From JAWVFN01 sp963696625 (GTDB lineage Bacteria > Actinomycetota > Thermoleophilia > Solirubrobacterales > 70-9), in contig CAVOKZ010000047.1 of NCBI GenBank assembly GCA_963696625.1, positions 42,977 through 106,976 on the forward strand: a DNA stretch of 64,000 nt, in the 5' to 3' direction. The position numbers and the translations under genes are program-made. Of the stretch, positions 15,251 to 23,469 are shown one piece after another (position 1 is the first letter of the stretch; the number at the start of each line of letters is the position of its first letter). Below the pieces are notes generated by a model. It was given only the letters and a program-made list of their open reading frames with translations, had not been told where the DNA came from and searched no databases.

Positions 15251-16632
15251 GCGCCTCCTTCGCCGCCAAGCGCGCCGTCGCCCGCGCGACGGGCGCCCTC
15301 TCGCGCCGCAGCGGCAGGGGCGGCGGCACGACGCTGCCGGGGCGGGTGCTGCTGCGCCTCGCTCCCGATGCGATCGCCGAGCTCGCCGCCGGCCTCGAGC
15401 GCGGTTCGACCATCGTCAGCGCGACCAACGGCAAGACCACGACCGCCGGGATGATCTCCGCCGCGCTCGCCGCCGCCGGCCGCCGGCCCGTGCACAACCG
15501 CGCCGGCTCGAACATGAGTTGGGGCGTCGCCACGGCGCTGCTCGACCAGGAAGGCGACGAGGGCCTGTTCGAGCTCGACGAAGCGTGGCTGCCGCGTGTC
15601 GCCCCACAGCTGCGCCCCCGCCAGATCGTGCTCGGCAACCTCTTCCGCGACCAGCTCGACCGCTACGGCGAGCTCGAACGCCTCGCCGACGACTGGGCGG
15701 GGCTGGTTGCAACCCTCGACACAGCGTGTGATCTCACTCTGAACGCCGACGACCCGCTGATCGCCGACCTCGGCCGCGACAGGCAGGGCGAGCGCCGCGA
15801 TCGCGTCCTCTACTTCGGCATCGACGACGCCTCGCAGGCGCTGCCCGAGCTCCAGCACGCCTTCGACGCCAAGCACTGCCGCCGCTGCGGCCATCCCTAT
15901 GTCTACGAGCGGGCCTTCGTCGGCCACCTCGGCCACTACTCGTGCCCGAACTGCGGCGCCCGCCGCCCCCACCCCGATGTGGCGGCGACGAAGGTCGACC
16001 TCGAGGGGATGTCGGGCGCGAAGGTCACGCTGTCCACCCCGGAAGGGTCCCTCGAGCTCTCCCTCCCCCTCCCCGGGCTCTACAACGTCTACAACGCGCT
16101 CGCCGCCGTTTCCGCCGCCCTGCGGCTCGGCGTGTCACTCGCCCGGATCAAGAGCGGGATCGAGGGCATGGAGGCTGTGTTCGGCCGGGTCGAGACGATC
16201 GACGTCGACGGCACGCCCGTCTCGATCCTGCTGATCAAGAACCCCGCGGGCGCCAACGAGGTCCTGCGAACCCTGTGCCTGGAGCAGCAGCGAGACGGCG
16301 CCGAGGGGCTTGACCTCTGGGTCGCGCTCAACGACCGCGTCGCCGACGGCCGCGACGTCTCCTGGATCTGGGACGCCGACTTCGAGCTGCTCGAGGGCGC
16401 CGTTCGGCGCGTGGTCTGCGCGGGTACCCGAGCACCCGAGATGGCGCTGCGCCTCAAGTACGCCGGACTCGACGAAGGCCTGCTCGAGGTCGTCCCGGGC
16501 GTGGCGGACTCGCTCGAGCGCGCGCTCGAGGCATCGAACGGCCGCCTCTTCGCCCTCCCCACCTATACGGCGCTGCTCGAGCTCCGCCGCCTGCTCTCCG
16601 CGAAGGGACTCGCCCGTGAGTACTGGGAGTGA
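15247..16632 (+). CDS. murT: Lipid II isoglutaminyl synthase, MurT subunit
   Basis: A 461-residue Mur-ligase-like protein. With GatD it amidates the alpha-carboxyl of D-Glu in lipid II. Order: N-terminal helix, ATP loop SATNGKTTT (K63), AGSNMSWG, the MurT-specific zinc ribbon CRRCG (C211/C214) and CPNCG (C233/C236), the LPLPGLYNVYNALAA Mur segment and a C-terminal DUF1727-like domain with LLIKNPAGANEVLRT. Length and motifs match MurT. GTG at 15247 overlaps the lipid kinase stop. gatD is two genes downstream. Confidence 0.95.
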   Translation: MSASFAAKRAVARATGALSRRSGRGGGTTLPGRVLLRLAPDAIAELAAGLERGSTIVSATNGKTTTAGMISAALAAAGRRPVHNRAGSNMSWGVATALLDQEGDEGLFELDEAWLPRVAPQLRPRQIVLGNLFRDQLDRYGELERLADDWAGLVATLDTACDLTLNADDPLIADLGRDRQGERRDRVLYFGIDDASQALPELQHAFDAKHCRRCGHPYVYERAFVGHLGHYSCPNCGARRPHPDVAATKVDLEGMSGAKVTLSTPEGSLELSLPLPGLYNVYNALAAVSAALRLGVSLARIKSGIEGMEAVFGRVETIDVDGTPVSILLIKNPAGANEVLRTLCLEQQRDGAEGLDLWVALNDRVADGRDVSWIWDADFELLEGAVRRVVCAGTRAPEMALRLKYAGLDEGLLEVVPGVADSLERALEASNGRLFALPTYTALLELRRLLSAKGLAREYWE

Positions 16633-17413
16633 GCGACACACCCCCGGCGAGCCGCTGGCGCCTCTCGTCCCGGTCGACGCGGTCGTCTGGCACGACCTCG
16701 AGTGCGGGGCGGAGTCGCTCGACCTGCCGCTCTACAGCGAGCTTGCCGGGCGCTTCGCCGGCGACCTGCCCGTCCTCGATCTCGGCTGCGGGACCGGGCG
16801 GGTCAGCCTCCGCCTCGCGCGCCAGGGCCACTCGGTGATCGGGGTCGACTCGGATCCGGCGCTGGTCGGCGCCTTCAACGAGCGGGCGTCCAACGCCGGG
16901 CTGCCGGCCCAATGCGTCGCCGGCGACGTGCGCACGCTGGCCCTGCGCCGGGCGTACAGGCTGGTGATCGCGCCGATGCAGCTGATCGAGCTGCTCGGCA
17001 ACGCGACCGAGCGCCTCGATGCGCTGCACCGGATCGCCGAGCACCTGAAGCCCGGCGGCCACGCGGCGCTCGGCATCGTCGAGCCGTCCGAGCTCGAGCC
17101 CCCGCCCGGCAAGGAGTGGGCCGACCCCGAGGTGCTCCCCGACGTTCGCGAGATCCACGACTGGGTGTTCGCCTCGCGGCCGCTGATGGCCCGCCCCGGC
17201 GCGCGGGGCGTCGTCGTCAAGCGCCTGCGCCAGCGGGTCAGCCCCCGCGGTGAGGTGACCGAGTCAGAGCACAGCGAGGTTCTCGACCTGATCGACGCCG
17301 ACCGGCTCGAGCAGGAAGCGGGGCTGGCCGGCCTCCTCCCCGTCGAGCGCAGGCCGGTCGCGGCGGGCTACGGCTTCGCACCGTCGACCGTCGTCGTGGT
17401 GCGCAAGCGATGA
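16616..17413 (+). CDS. Class I SAM methyltransferase between murT and gatD
   Basis: A 265-residue methyltransferase. Motif I is VLDLGCGTGRVSLRLARQG with GVDSDPALV after it, and a family-type C-terminus SVVVRKR-like (TVVVVRKR). GTG at 16616 overlaps the last 17 bases of murT. The open frame reaches further upstream but only inside murT. The stop overlaps gatD by four bases. The position between the two subunits of one enzyme suggests co-regulation with, or a step on, cell-wall precursor metabolism (inference). The methylated substrate is unknown. Confidence 0.8.
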   Translation: MSTGSERHTPGEPLAPLVPVDAVVWHDLECGAESLDLPLYSELAGRFAGDLPVLDLGCGTGRVSLRLARQGHSVIGVDSDPALVGAFNERASNAGLPAQCVAGDVRTLALRRAYRLVIAPMQLIELLGNATERLDALHRIAEHLKPGGHAALGIVEPSELEPPPGKEWADPEVLPDVREIHDWVFASRPLMARPGARGVVVKRLRQRVSPRGEVTESEHSEVLDLIDADRLEQEAGLAGLLPVERRPVAAGYGFAPSTVVVVRKR

Positions 17414-18147
17414 GCGAGCTGCGCCTGCTGGCCCTCTACCCCGAGCAGATGAACATCTACGCGGACCGGGGCAACATCATCTTCCTCCAGCGCCGCTGCG
17501 AGTGGCGCGGAATCGGCTTCTCCTACGCGGCGGCGGGGCCCGGCGAGGGGTTGGATCCCGCAGCCCATGACCTGATCTACATCGGCGGCGGCCAGGACCG
17601 CGACCAGGTGATCGTCGCCGCCGACATGCTCGAGACAAAGCGCGCGGCGCTTGCCGACGCCGTCGACGACGGCGCCGCGCTGCTCGCGGTCTGCGGCGGC
17701 TACCAGCTCCTCGGCCACGGCTACCAGCTCGGCGAGCGGCGGATCGAGGGCCTCGGCCTCGCCGACCTCGAGACCGTGCGCTCCGACGGCCAGCGGCTGA
17801 TCGGAAACGTCGCGATCGAGGCCGACCTCGGCGCCGGCCCGCGGGTGCTCGCCGGCTTCGAGAACCACGGCGGCCGCACTCGCCTCGGCGCCGGCGCCGA
17901 GCCCCTCGGCAGGGTCATCGAGGGATTCGGCAACAACGGCTCGGACGGCTACGAGGGCGTGCGGCGCCTGAACATGATCGGCACCTACCTCCACGGCCCG
18001 CTGCTGCCAAAGAACGCCTGGCTCGCCGACTGGCTGATCGCGACCGCGATCGGGCGCCGGACCGGGACCCGGCCCGAGCTCGAGCCGCTCGGTGACGAGC
18101 TCGAGGGCGCCGCGCACTCCTCGGCGCTCGCGGCCGCTCGAGGCTGA
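17410..18147 (+). CDS. gatD: Lipid II isoglutaminyl synthase, GatD glutaminase subunit
   Basis: A 245-residue class I glutamine amidotransferase (CobB/CobQ-like) that releases ammonia from glutamine and passes it to MurT. The nucleophile C95 sits in LLAVCGGYQLLGH and the catalytic H195 in GTYLHGPLLPKN. The N-terminus LALYPEQMNIYADRGN is diagnostic for GatD. ATG at 17410 overlaps the methyltransferase stop by four bases. It works with the MurT encoded 0.8 kb upstream. Confidence 0.95.
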   Translation: MSELRLLALYPEQMNIYADRGNIIFLQRRCEWRGIGFSYAAAGPGEGLDPAAHDLIYIGGGQDRDQVIVAADMLETKRAALADAVDDGAALLAVCGGYQLLGHGYQLGERRIEGLGLADLETVRSDGQRLIGNVAIEADLGAGPRVLAGFENHGGRTRLGAGAEPLGRVIEGFGNNGSDGYEGVRRLNMIGTYLHGPLLPKNAWLADWLIATAIGRRTGTRPELEPLGDELEGAAHSSALAAARG

Positions 18148-18149
18148 GC

Positions 18150-18434
18150 GTGGCCAAGAAGACCCACCACAAGCACAGCTCGCGCAAGGGCTATCGCAGG
18201 CTGCTCGACTCGCTCGCCGCCCACCCCGACGTGCACCGCGTCGCCACCGGCCGGGTCAAGCCGCGCATGGGCTCCGGGCGCCCGGTCGCGCCGATCTCGA
18301 AGCTGCGCACGGTGAAGAGCGGCCTCTCGATCACGATCAACACCGAGGGCGCGATCGTCGACGCCTACGTGATCACCGACAAGCCGGAGGCGGTCGCCGA
18401 GTGGATTCGCGACCAGGGATACGCGAAGCAGTAG
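18150..18434 (+). CDS. Small basic conserved protein
   Basis: A 94-residue basic protein starting two bases after gatD (GTG), so in the same operon. The N-terminus is Lys/His-rich (KKTHHKHSSRKGYRRLL), followed by HPDVHRVATGRVKPRMGSG and a beta-rich part with SITINTEGAIVDAYV. It may belong to DUF2103, described as putative metal-binding proteins, but I am not certain. Function unknown. Confidence 0.65.
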   Translation: MAKKTHHKHSSRKGYRRLLDSLAAHPDVHRVATGRVKPRMGSGRPVAPISKLRTVKSGLSITINTEGAIVDAYVITDKPEAVAEWIRDQGYAKQ

Positions 18435-18444
18435 GCTGCCCCCG

Positions 18445-19074
18445 ATGATCGTCGTAATCATCCTCATCGCGCTGGTCCTGCTGGCCGGGCTGATCTACAT
18501 CCTGATCCGCAACAGCATGGTCGCGAGCCGCAACCGCGTCGAGGAGGCGTGGAGCGGCATCGACGTCCAGCTCAAGCGCCGCCACGATCTGGTCCCGAAC
18601 CTGGTCGAAGCCGTCAAGGGCTACGCCAAGCACGAACAGGACACCTTCACCAAGGTGACGCAGGCGCGCGCCGCGGCGATGGGCGCCTCCGGCGTAGAGG
18701 ACGTGAGCAAGGCCGAAGGACAGCTCTCGAACGCTCTCGGCGGCCTCAACGTCGTCGCCGAGCAGTACCCGGAGCTGCGCGCCACCGAGAACTTCCAGCA
18801 GCTGCAGCGAAATCTCTCCGAGCTCGAGGACGAGATCCAGGCCTCGCGCCGGATCTACAACTCCAACGTCCAGAGCTACAACACGAAGATCCAGATCTTC
18901 CCCAACTCGATCATCGCCAACCAGGGCGGCTTCACAGCCCGCGAGTTCTTCGAGATCGAGGACGCCGGCGACCGCGAGGTCCCGGACGTCAACTTCAGCG
19001 GCGACGGCGACAAGGCCCCGGCCGCCGAGACTCCGCCGACTCCTCCGGCACCGCCGGCCGAGCCCGCTAAGTAG
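18445..19074 (+). CDS. lemA: LemA family membrane protein
   Basis: A 209-residue LemA protein: one N-terminal transmembrane helix (IVVIILIALVLLAGLIYILI), then the long helical bundle with NRVEEAWSGIDVQLKRRHD, VPNLVEAVKGYAKHE, YNSNVQSYNTKIQ and FPNSIIANQGGF. The tail is Pro/Ala-rich. The biochemical role of LemA is not settled. ATG at 18445 is seven bases after TAGGCT, which overlaps the TAG stop of the previous gene. It is the last gene of the murT-gatD operon. Confidence 0.93.
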   Translation: MIVVIILIALVLLAGLIYILIRNSMVASRNRVEEAWSGIDVQLKRRHDLVPNLVEAVKGYAKHEQDTFTKVTQARAAAMGASGVEDVSKAEGQLSNALGGLNVVAEQYPELRATENFQQLQRNLSELEDEIQASRRIYNSNVQSYNTKIQIFPNSIIANQGGFTAREFFEIEDAGDREVPDVNFSGDGDKAPAAETPPTPPAPPAEPAK

Positions 19075-19135
19075 CGCCTGGGTTTACCGACCAGCGTGGT
19101 GCCGCGGAACCGCGCCCCTCGGTTGCCCCCGCTTT

Positions 19136-19208
19136 CACGCGGGAGAGTCGCGAGCGATCGCGTAGTGCTCACGCCCCCTTCGCACGGGAAGCGGGCCTTT
19201 CCAGCCTA
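19136..19208 (+). repeat. Dispersed about 60-70-bp repeat, copy 3
   Basis: Starts CACGCGGGAGAGTC, has CGAGCGATCGCGTAG in the middle and ends GCACGGGAAGCGGGC then TCCAGCCT. It aligns with copies at 4659-4718 and 8656-8727 and abuts the long repeat at 19207. Confidence 0.65.
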
Positions 19209-19436
19209 AAGGGGTCTGACCCCTTTAGAAATGCCGCTACGTGTCGGCCGGCTCCGCGGAGCCGGCCGGCGACACACTCACAACACAAACCCTCAACCTG
19301 CACTGCCCGAACCCTCCAAATGGGGTCAGACCCCTCGTCGGTGTTTCGACACGAAGCCTTGAGCTGCCCACTGAAGGGGTCTGACCCCGCGAGTCCTCGA
19401 GCTGCCCACTAAAGGGGTCTGACCCCGCGAGTCCCC
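19207..19436 (-). repeat. Long composite palindromic repeat, copy A (inverted relative to copy B)
   Basis: A non-coding array built from four short palindromes of the form AGGGGTCTGACCCCT (near 19211, 19322, 19375 and 19413) and one larger palindrome around GGCTCCGCGGAGCC (19241-19275). The 38-bp unit starting GAGCTGCCCACT is present twice in tandem (19361-19398 and 19399-19436). Read on the minus strand, the order of blocks and spacers matches copy B at 60187-60392, including GGCTTCGTGTCGA, TTTGGAGGGT and ATTTCTAAAGGGG. The right edge abuts a truncated gene. Confidence 0.8.
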
Positions 19437-20204
19437 TCCAACGAGAAGCTCCACGTCCGCGGGGGCAACGACCAGATCACGGACCGCCTCGGCGCGGCGC
19501 TCGGCGGCTCGGTGACCACCGGGTCGGAGCTCGTCGCGATCCGCCGCAAGGCGGACGGCTCCTACAAGCTGAGCTTCGCGCAGGGCCTGACCACGACGGA
19601 CGTCGCCGCCGACCAGGTCGTGCTGGCGCTGCCGTTCTCGATCCTGCGGTCATCGGTCGACTTCTCCCAGGCCGGCTTCAACGAGGTCAAGACGCGGGCG
19701 ATCAACGAGCTCGGCATGGGCACCAACTCGAAGCTCCACCTCCAGTTCAGCGACCGCCATTGGAGCGGCCTCGGCTGCAACGGCGCCACCTACGCCGACA
19801 CCGGCTACCAGAGCACCTGGGACGTGACCCGCGCCCAGGCGGGCCAGAACGGCATCCTCGTCGACTACACCGGTGGGACGATCGGGGACAGCTTCGGCTC
19901 GGGGACGCCCACCAGCCGCGCGAAGAAGTTCCTCGCCCAGATCGAGCCGGTACTGCCGGGGATCACGGCGAAGTGGAACGGCCGCGCCACCGTCGACTAC
20001 TGGCCCGGCAACGAATGGACCAAGGGCTCCTACAGCTACTGGAAGGTGGGCCAGCACACGAGCATCGCCGGCGCCGAACGCGAGCGCTCGGGCAACTGCC
20101 ACTTCGCCGGCGAGCACACCTCGGTCGACTTCCAGGGCTACCTCAACGGCGGCGTCGAAAGCGGCGAGCGCGCCGCATCCGAGATCCTCGCCGACCTGAA
20201 GTAG
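19431..20204 (+). pseudogene. 3' remnant of a flavin-dependent amine oxidase
   Basis: The frame is open from 19431 and encodes the C-terminal half of a flavin monoamine oxidase: NEKLHVRGGNDQITDRLG, DQVVLALPFSILRSS, NGRATVDYWPGNEWTKGSY and the FAD-contacting HFAGEHTSVDFQGYLNGGVE. The N-terminal Rossmann motif (GxGxxG) and roughly 200 residues are missing. Just upstream the repeat array brings an in-frame TAA (19410-19412). The first usable start would be GTG at 19512, giving only 230 residues. I conclude it is a decayed gene truncated at the repeat. Confidence 0.8.
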
Positions 20205-20210
20205 CGCTCT

Positions 20211-21083
20211 CTAGGTCCCGCTCGAGCCGAAGCCGCCCGAGCCGCGGGCGCTCGCCTCTAGCCCCCCGACCTCGACCGGCTTCGCGGTCGAGAACGGGGT
20301 CAGCACGAGCTGGGCGATGCGGTCGCCGACCGAGACCTTGAACTCGGAGGTGGCGTCGGTGTTGAGCAGCAGCACCCGGATCTCGCCCCGGTAGCCGGGG
20401 TCGATCAGGCCCGGGGCGTTGACCAGCGCGATGCCGTTCTTCAGCGCCAGGCCGCTGCGCGGCAGGACCATGCCCGCCCAGCCCTCGGGGATCTCGACCG
20501 CGAGGCCGGTGCCTACGCCGACGCGCTGGCCGGGGCCGATGCGGGCCGCCTCGGCCGCGCAGAGGTCCATGCCGGCGTCGCCTTCGTGAGCGCGGGTCGG
20601 GATCGTCGCGTTGTCCTTTAGACGTGCGAAGCGAATCTCCATGTGGTCGCCAAAGCTAGAGGCGGGCGCGGACGGCGCTTCGGAAAGGGGCTGGAGCGCC
20701 GCCTCTACCTCGGATTTCGGCTCTTCGGTCGGCTCTTCGGGCACGAGGGCGTCCTCCTCGGCGGCGGGCACGTAGGGCGGCGGCTCCTCCTCGGCGGCCG
20801 AGATCCCGTTGCCGGTCATGCCGAGAATCGATTCGTCGAGGTCCTCGTCGGAAACCTCGAACTCGCGCGGCTGGGGTATCTCGATCGAGGCTTCACGCTC
20901 GGCCTCGGACCAGTCGGCCCACTCCGCGGGGGTGTCTAGATCAGCGGCGCCCGTTGACCGCGAGGTCCGCGAACCGGTCAGCAACCTGACCGGGAAGGCG
21001 AGCGCGAACGAAAACACCTTCAGCCCGATCTTCACGCTCGAGGTCACCAGCGACTCGATGGAGCTCTGAGAGCCGTTTTCCAT
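20211..21083 (-). CDS. dut: dUTP pyrophosphatase with N-terminal extension (start uncertain)
   Basis: The C-terminal 143 residues (from ATG at 20642) are a complete trimeric dUTPase, hydrolysing dUTP to dUMP: AHEGDAGMDLCA, LPRSGLALK, GLIDPGYRGEI, GDRIAQLVL and the P-loop-like ARGSGGFGSS. The frame continues upstream through about 100 acidic, Pro/Glu-rich residues, then 47 residues overlapping the end of hflX, including an amphipathic KIGLKVFSFALAF. ATGs at 21083, 20819 and 20642 are possible starts and none has a clear ribosome site. The acidic part looks coding, so an extended protein is likely. Confidence 0.85.
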   Translation of the reverse strand: MENGSQSSIESLVTSSVKIGLKVFSFALAFPVRLLTGSRTSRSTGAADLDTPAEWADWSEAEREASIEIPQPREFEVSDEDLDESILGMTGNGISAAEEEPPPYVPAAEEDALVPEEPTEEPKSEVEAALQPLSEAPSAPASSFGDHMEIRFARLKDNATIPTRAHEGDAGMDLCAAEAARIGPGQRVGVGTGLAVEIPEGWAGMVLPRSGLALKNGIALVNAPGLIDPGYRGEIRVLLLNTDATSEFKVSVGDRIAQLVLTPFSTAKPVEVGGLEASARGSGGFGSSGT

Positions 21084-22242
21084 CCTCGTAGGGTACGAGC
21101 AGTTCGACTTGTCGGAGTTGTGACGTGACGATTTCCGAAAGCCGGCGGGCCAACTCCTCCAGCCCCAACCCCGTTTCGGCCGATACCAGGACCGCCTCGG
21201 GGTGCGTCAGGGCGAGCTCGCTGCGGCCGTCGGGGTCGAGCAGATCGATCTTGTTGAGCGCCAGCAGCCGCGGGCTCTCCCCCGCGCCGATCTCCTCGAG
21301 CGCCGCATCCGCGGCCGCGATCGCCTCGAGCCTGGCGGCTTCGTCCTCCGAGCCGTCGACCACGTGGAGGATCAGGTCGGCGAGCGTCGTCTCCTCGAGC
21401 GTCGCCTTGAACGCGTCGACGAGTTGGTGGGGCAGCTTGCGGATGAATCCGACGGTGTCGGTGAGCAGGTGCCGGCGGCCGCCGTATTCGAAGACACGCG
21501 TGGTCGGGTCGAGGGTCTCGAAAAGACGGTCGTTGACACCTACCTCGGCCCCGGTCAGCGCGTTCAGCAGGCTCGACTTCCCGGCGTTCGTGTAGCCCGC
21601 GAGCGCAATCGTCGGCAGCGCCGCTCGGGTGCGCTCCGAGCGCTGGACGCCGCGGTTGGCCTCGAGCCGCACCAAACGCCGGCGCAGCGAGGTGATTCGG
21701 TCGCGGGCGAGGCGGCGGTCGGTCTCGATCTGAGACTCGCCCGGGCCCCTGGTGCCGATGCCGCCGTCGATTCGCCCCGCTCCGAGGCGCTCGAGGTGGT
21801 CCCAGAGCCCGCGCATGCGCGCGAGGTTGTACTCGAGCTGGGCGAGCTCGACCTGGAGCTTGCCCTCGGCCGAGTGTGCGTGGTCGGCGAAGATGTCGAG
21901 GATCACGGCGGTGCGGTCGATGACCGGGACGCCGAGCTCCTTCTCGAGGTTTCGCTCCTGGCGCGGCTCGAGCTCGTCATCGGTCGCGACGAGGTTGGCG
22001 TCGCTGCGGGCGATCTCGGCCTTGAGCTCGGAGATCTTGCCCTTGCCCAGGTAGCGGTTGGGATCGGGCATCTCGCGCTGCTGGACCAGCTCGCCCGCGG
22101 TCGCCACCCCCGCCGTGCGCAGCAGCTCCTTGAGCTCGGCCAACGGGTCGTCGCCGCTCGCGTCGGCGAGCGCGCCGGTGACGATCGCCCGCTGCGCCGC
22201 GCGGCGGTTGAGAAGTCCTGCTCCGTTGCCGTTGCTGCTCAC
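20941..22242 (-). CDS. hflX: Ribosome-splitting GTPase HflX
   Basis: A 433-residue GTPase of the HflX family, which binds 50S subunits and rescues stalled ribosomes. N-terminal HflX domain (NRYLGKGKISELKAEI), glycine-rich GGIGTRGPGESQIETDRR, then the G domain with AGYTNAGKSSLLN (G1), LTDTVGFIRKLPH (G3) and LNKIDLL (G4). GTG at 22242 is seven bases after TACCAT, suggesting a leaderless start. The 3' end overlaps the extended dut frame. Confidence 0.95.
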   Translation of the reverse strand: MSSNGNGAGLLNRRAAQRAIVTGALADASGDDPLAELKELLRTAGVATAGELVQQREMPDPNRYLGKGKISELKAEIARSDANLVATDDELEPRQERNLEKELGVPVIDRTAVILDIFADHAHSAEGKLQVELAQLEYNLARMRGLWDHLERLGAGRIDGGIGTRGPGESQIETDRRLARDRITSLRRRLVRLEANRGVQRSERTRAALPTIALAGYTNAGKSSLLNALTGAEVGVNDRLFETLDPTTRVFEYGGRRHLLTDTVGFIRKLPHQLVDAFKATLEETTLADLILHVVDGSEDEAARLEAIAAADAALEEIGAGESPRLLALNKIDLLDPDGRSELALTHPEAVLVSAETGLGLEELARRLSEIVTSQLRQVELLVPYEDGKRLSELHRVAGDLEREDRAEGVFVRARLPGQVADRFADLAVNGRR

Positions 22243-22272
22243 GGAACTGATGGTACGCCGCGGCTCAGCCTG

Positions 22273-23457
22273 TTATCCGAGCTTGCGCAGGCGCTCTACG
22301 GCTTCCGTGATCCGCTCGTCGGGCGCGGTCAGCGAGATCCGGAAGAACCCCTCGCCGCTCGGCCCGTACATCGAGCCCGGCGAGATAACCACCGCGGCCT
22401 CCTCGAGCGCCTTCTCGGCGAACGAGGTCGAGGTGTAGCCCTCGGGAACCGGGGCCCAGACGTAGATCGTGCCCTTCGGCGCCTCGGCGTCGACGCCGAT
22501 CGCCTTCAGCGCCTCGACCACGAGGTCGCGGCGGCGCGCGTAGATCTTGTTCATCTCCTCGATCGAACCGCGCGGGCCGTTGAGGGCGGCGGCGCCGGCG
22601 AGCTGCACCGCCTCGTAGAGGCCCGAATCGACATTGGTCTTCAGGCGCCAGTAGGTGGCGACGGCGTCGGCGTTGCCGAGGATTGCGGCACAGCGCCAGC
22701 CGGTCATGTTGAAGCCCTTGGAGAGCGAGAAGACCTCGACGCCGACCTCCTTCGCCCCGAGCGTCTCGAGGAAGCTCGGCGCCACGTAGCCGTCGTAGGT
22801 CGTCTCCGAGTAGGCGTTGTCGTGGACGACGAGGATCTCGTGCTCGCGGGCGAGCTCGACCACCTTCTCGAAGAGGCCGTCGGGGACGATCGCCCCGGTC
22901 GGGTTGTTCGGGTAGTTGAGAAAGATCAGCCGCGCCGCCTCGAGCTTCTCGGCCGGGATCGCGTCGAGATCGGGGGCGAAGCCGAGCTCCGGCACCAGCG
23001 GCAGCACCTCGGCCTCGGCGCCGGCGAGGATCGGGCCGCCGGTGTAGACCGGGTAACCGGGGTCGGACGCGAGCGCGACGTCGCCGGGGTCGAGGAAGGC
23101 GAAGCAGAGGTTGTAGATGCACTCCTTGGCGCCGATCGCGGGGATCACCTCGGAATCGGGGTCGATCTCGACTCCGAAGCGGCGCGCGTAGAAGTCCGAG
23201 AGCGCCCGGCGAAACTCCGCGCGGCCGCGGTTCGACGGGTAGTTCTGCGTGCCGGGGTCGGCGACCGCCTGCTGCATCGCCTCGACGATGTAGGGGAAGG
23301 TCTCGGCGTCGGGGTCGCCGATCCCGAGGCTGATCACGTCGATCCCGGCCGCCTTCTTGTCGGCGACCTTGCGCTCGAGCTCGGCGAACATGTAGGGCGG
23401 CATTCGCTCGAGGCGCTCGGAGGGCGCGGTCAGGGCGCGTTTGGTCTTCTCGGTCAT
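22273..23457 (-). CDS. dapL: LL-diaminopimelate aminotransferase-like class I aminotransferase
   Basis: A 394-residue PLP enzyme. SLGIGDPDAETFPYIVEAM at the N-terminus and the Schiff-base lysine in SLSKGFNMTGWR (K247) fit the DapL-type fold group, and LNYPNNPTGA is the PLP-binding segment. DapL makes LL-DAP directly from tetrahydrodipicolinate. It lies 12 bases after dapF, and dapA and dapB are elsewhere in the window, so a DAP role is plausible. A DapC-type or other aminotransferase role cannot be excluded. The TAG stop of dapF begins a TAGTCT box nine bases before the ATG. Confidence 0.8.
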   Translation of the reverse strand: MTEKTKRALTAPSERLERMPPYMFAELERKVADKKAAGIDVISLGIGDPDAETFPYIVEAMQQAVADPGTQNYPSNRGRAEFRRALSDFYARRFGVEIDPDSEVIPAIGAKECIYNLCFAFLDPGDVALASDPGYPVYTGGPILAGAEAEVLPLVPELGFAPDLDAIPAEKLEAARLIFLNYPNNPTGAIVPDGLFEKVVELAREHEILVVHDNAYSETTYDGYVAPSFLETLGAKEVGVEVFSLSKGFNMTGWRCAAILGNADAVATYWRLKTNVDSGLYEAVQLAGAAALNGPRGSIEEMNKIYARRRDLVVEALKAIGVDAEAPKGTIYVWAPVPEGYTSTSFAEKALEEAAVVISPGSMYGPSGEGFFRISLTAPDERITEAVERLRKLG

Positions 23458-23469
23458 CGGGCGGGAAGA

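Noticed and set aside
19207..19436. A CRISPR array in the repeated block
   Set aside because: The repeats are palindromes with unequal, non-unique spacers, and two 38-bp units are plain tandem duplicates. No cas genes are nearby.
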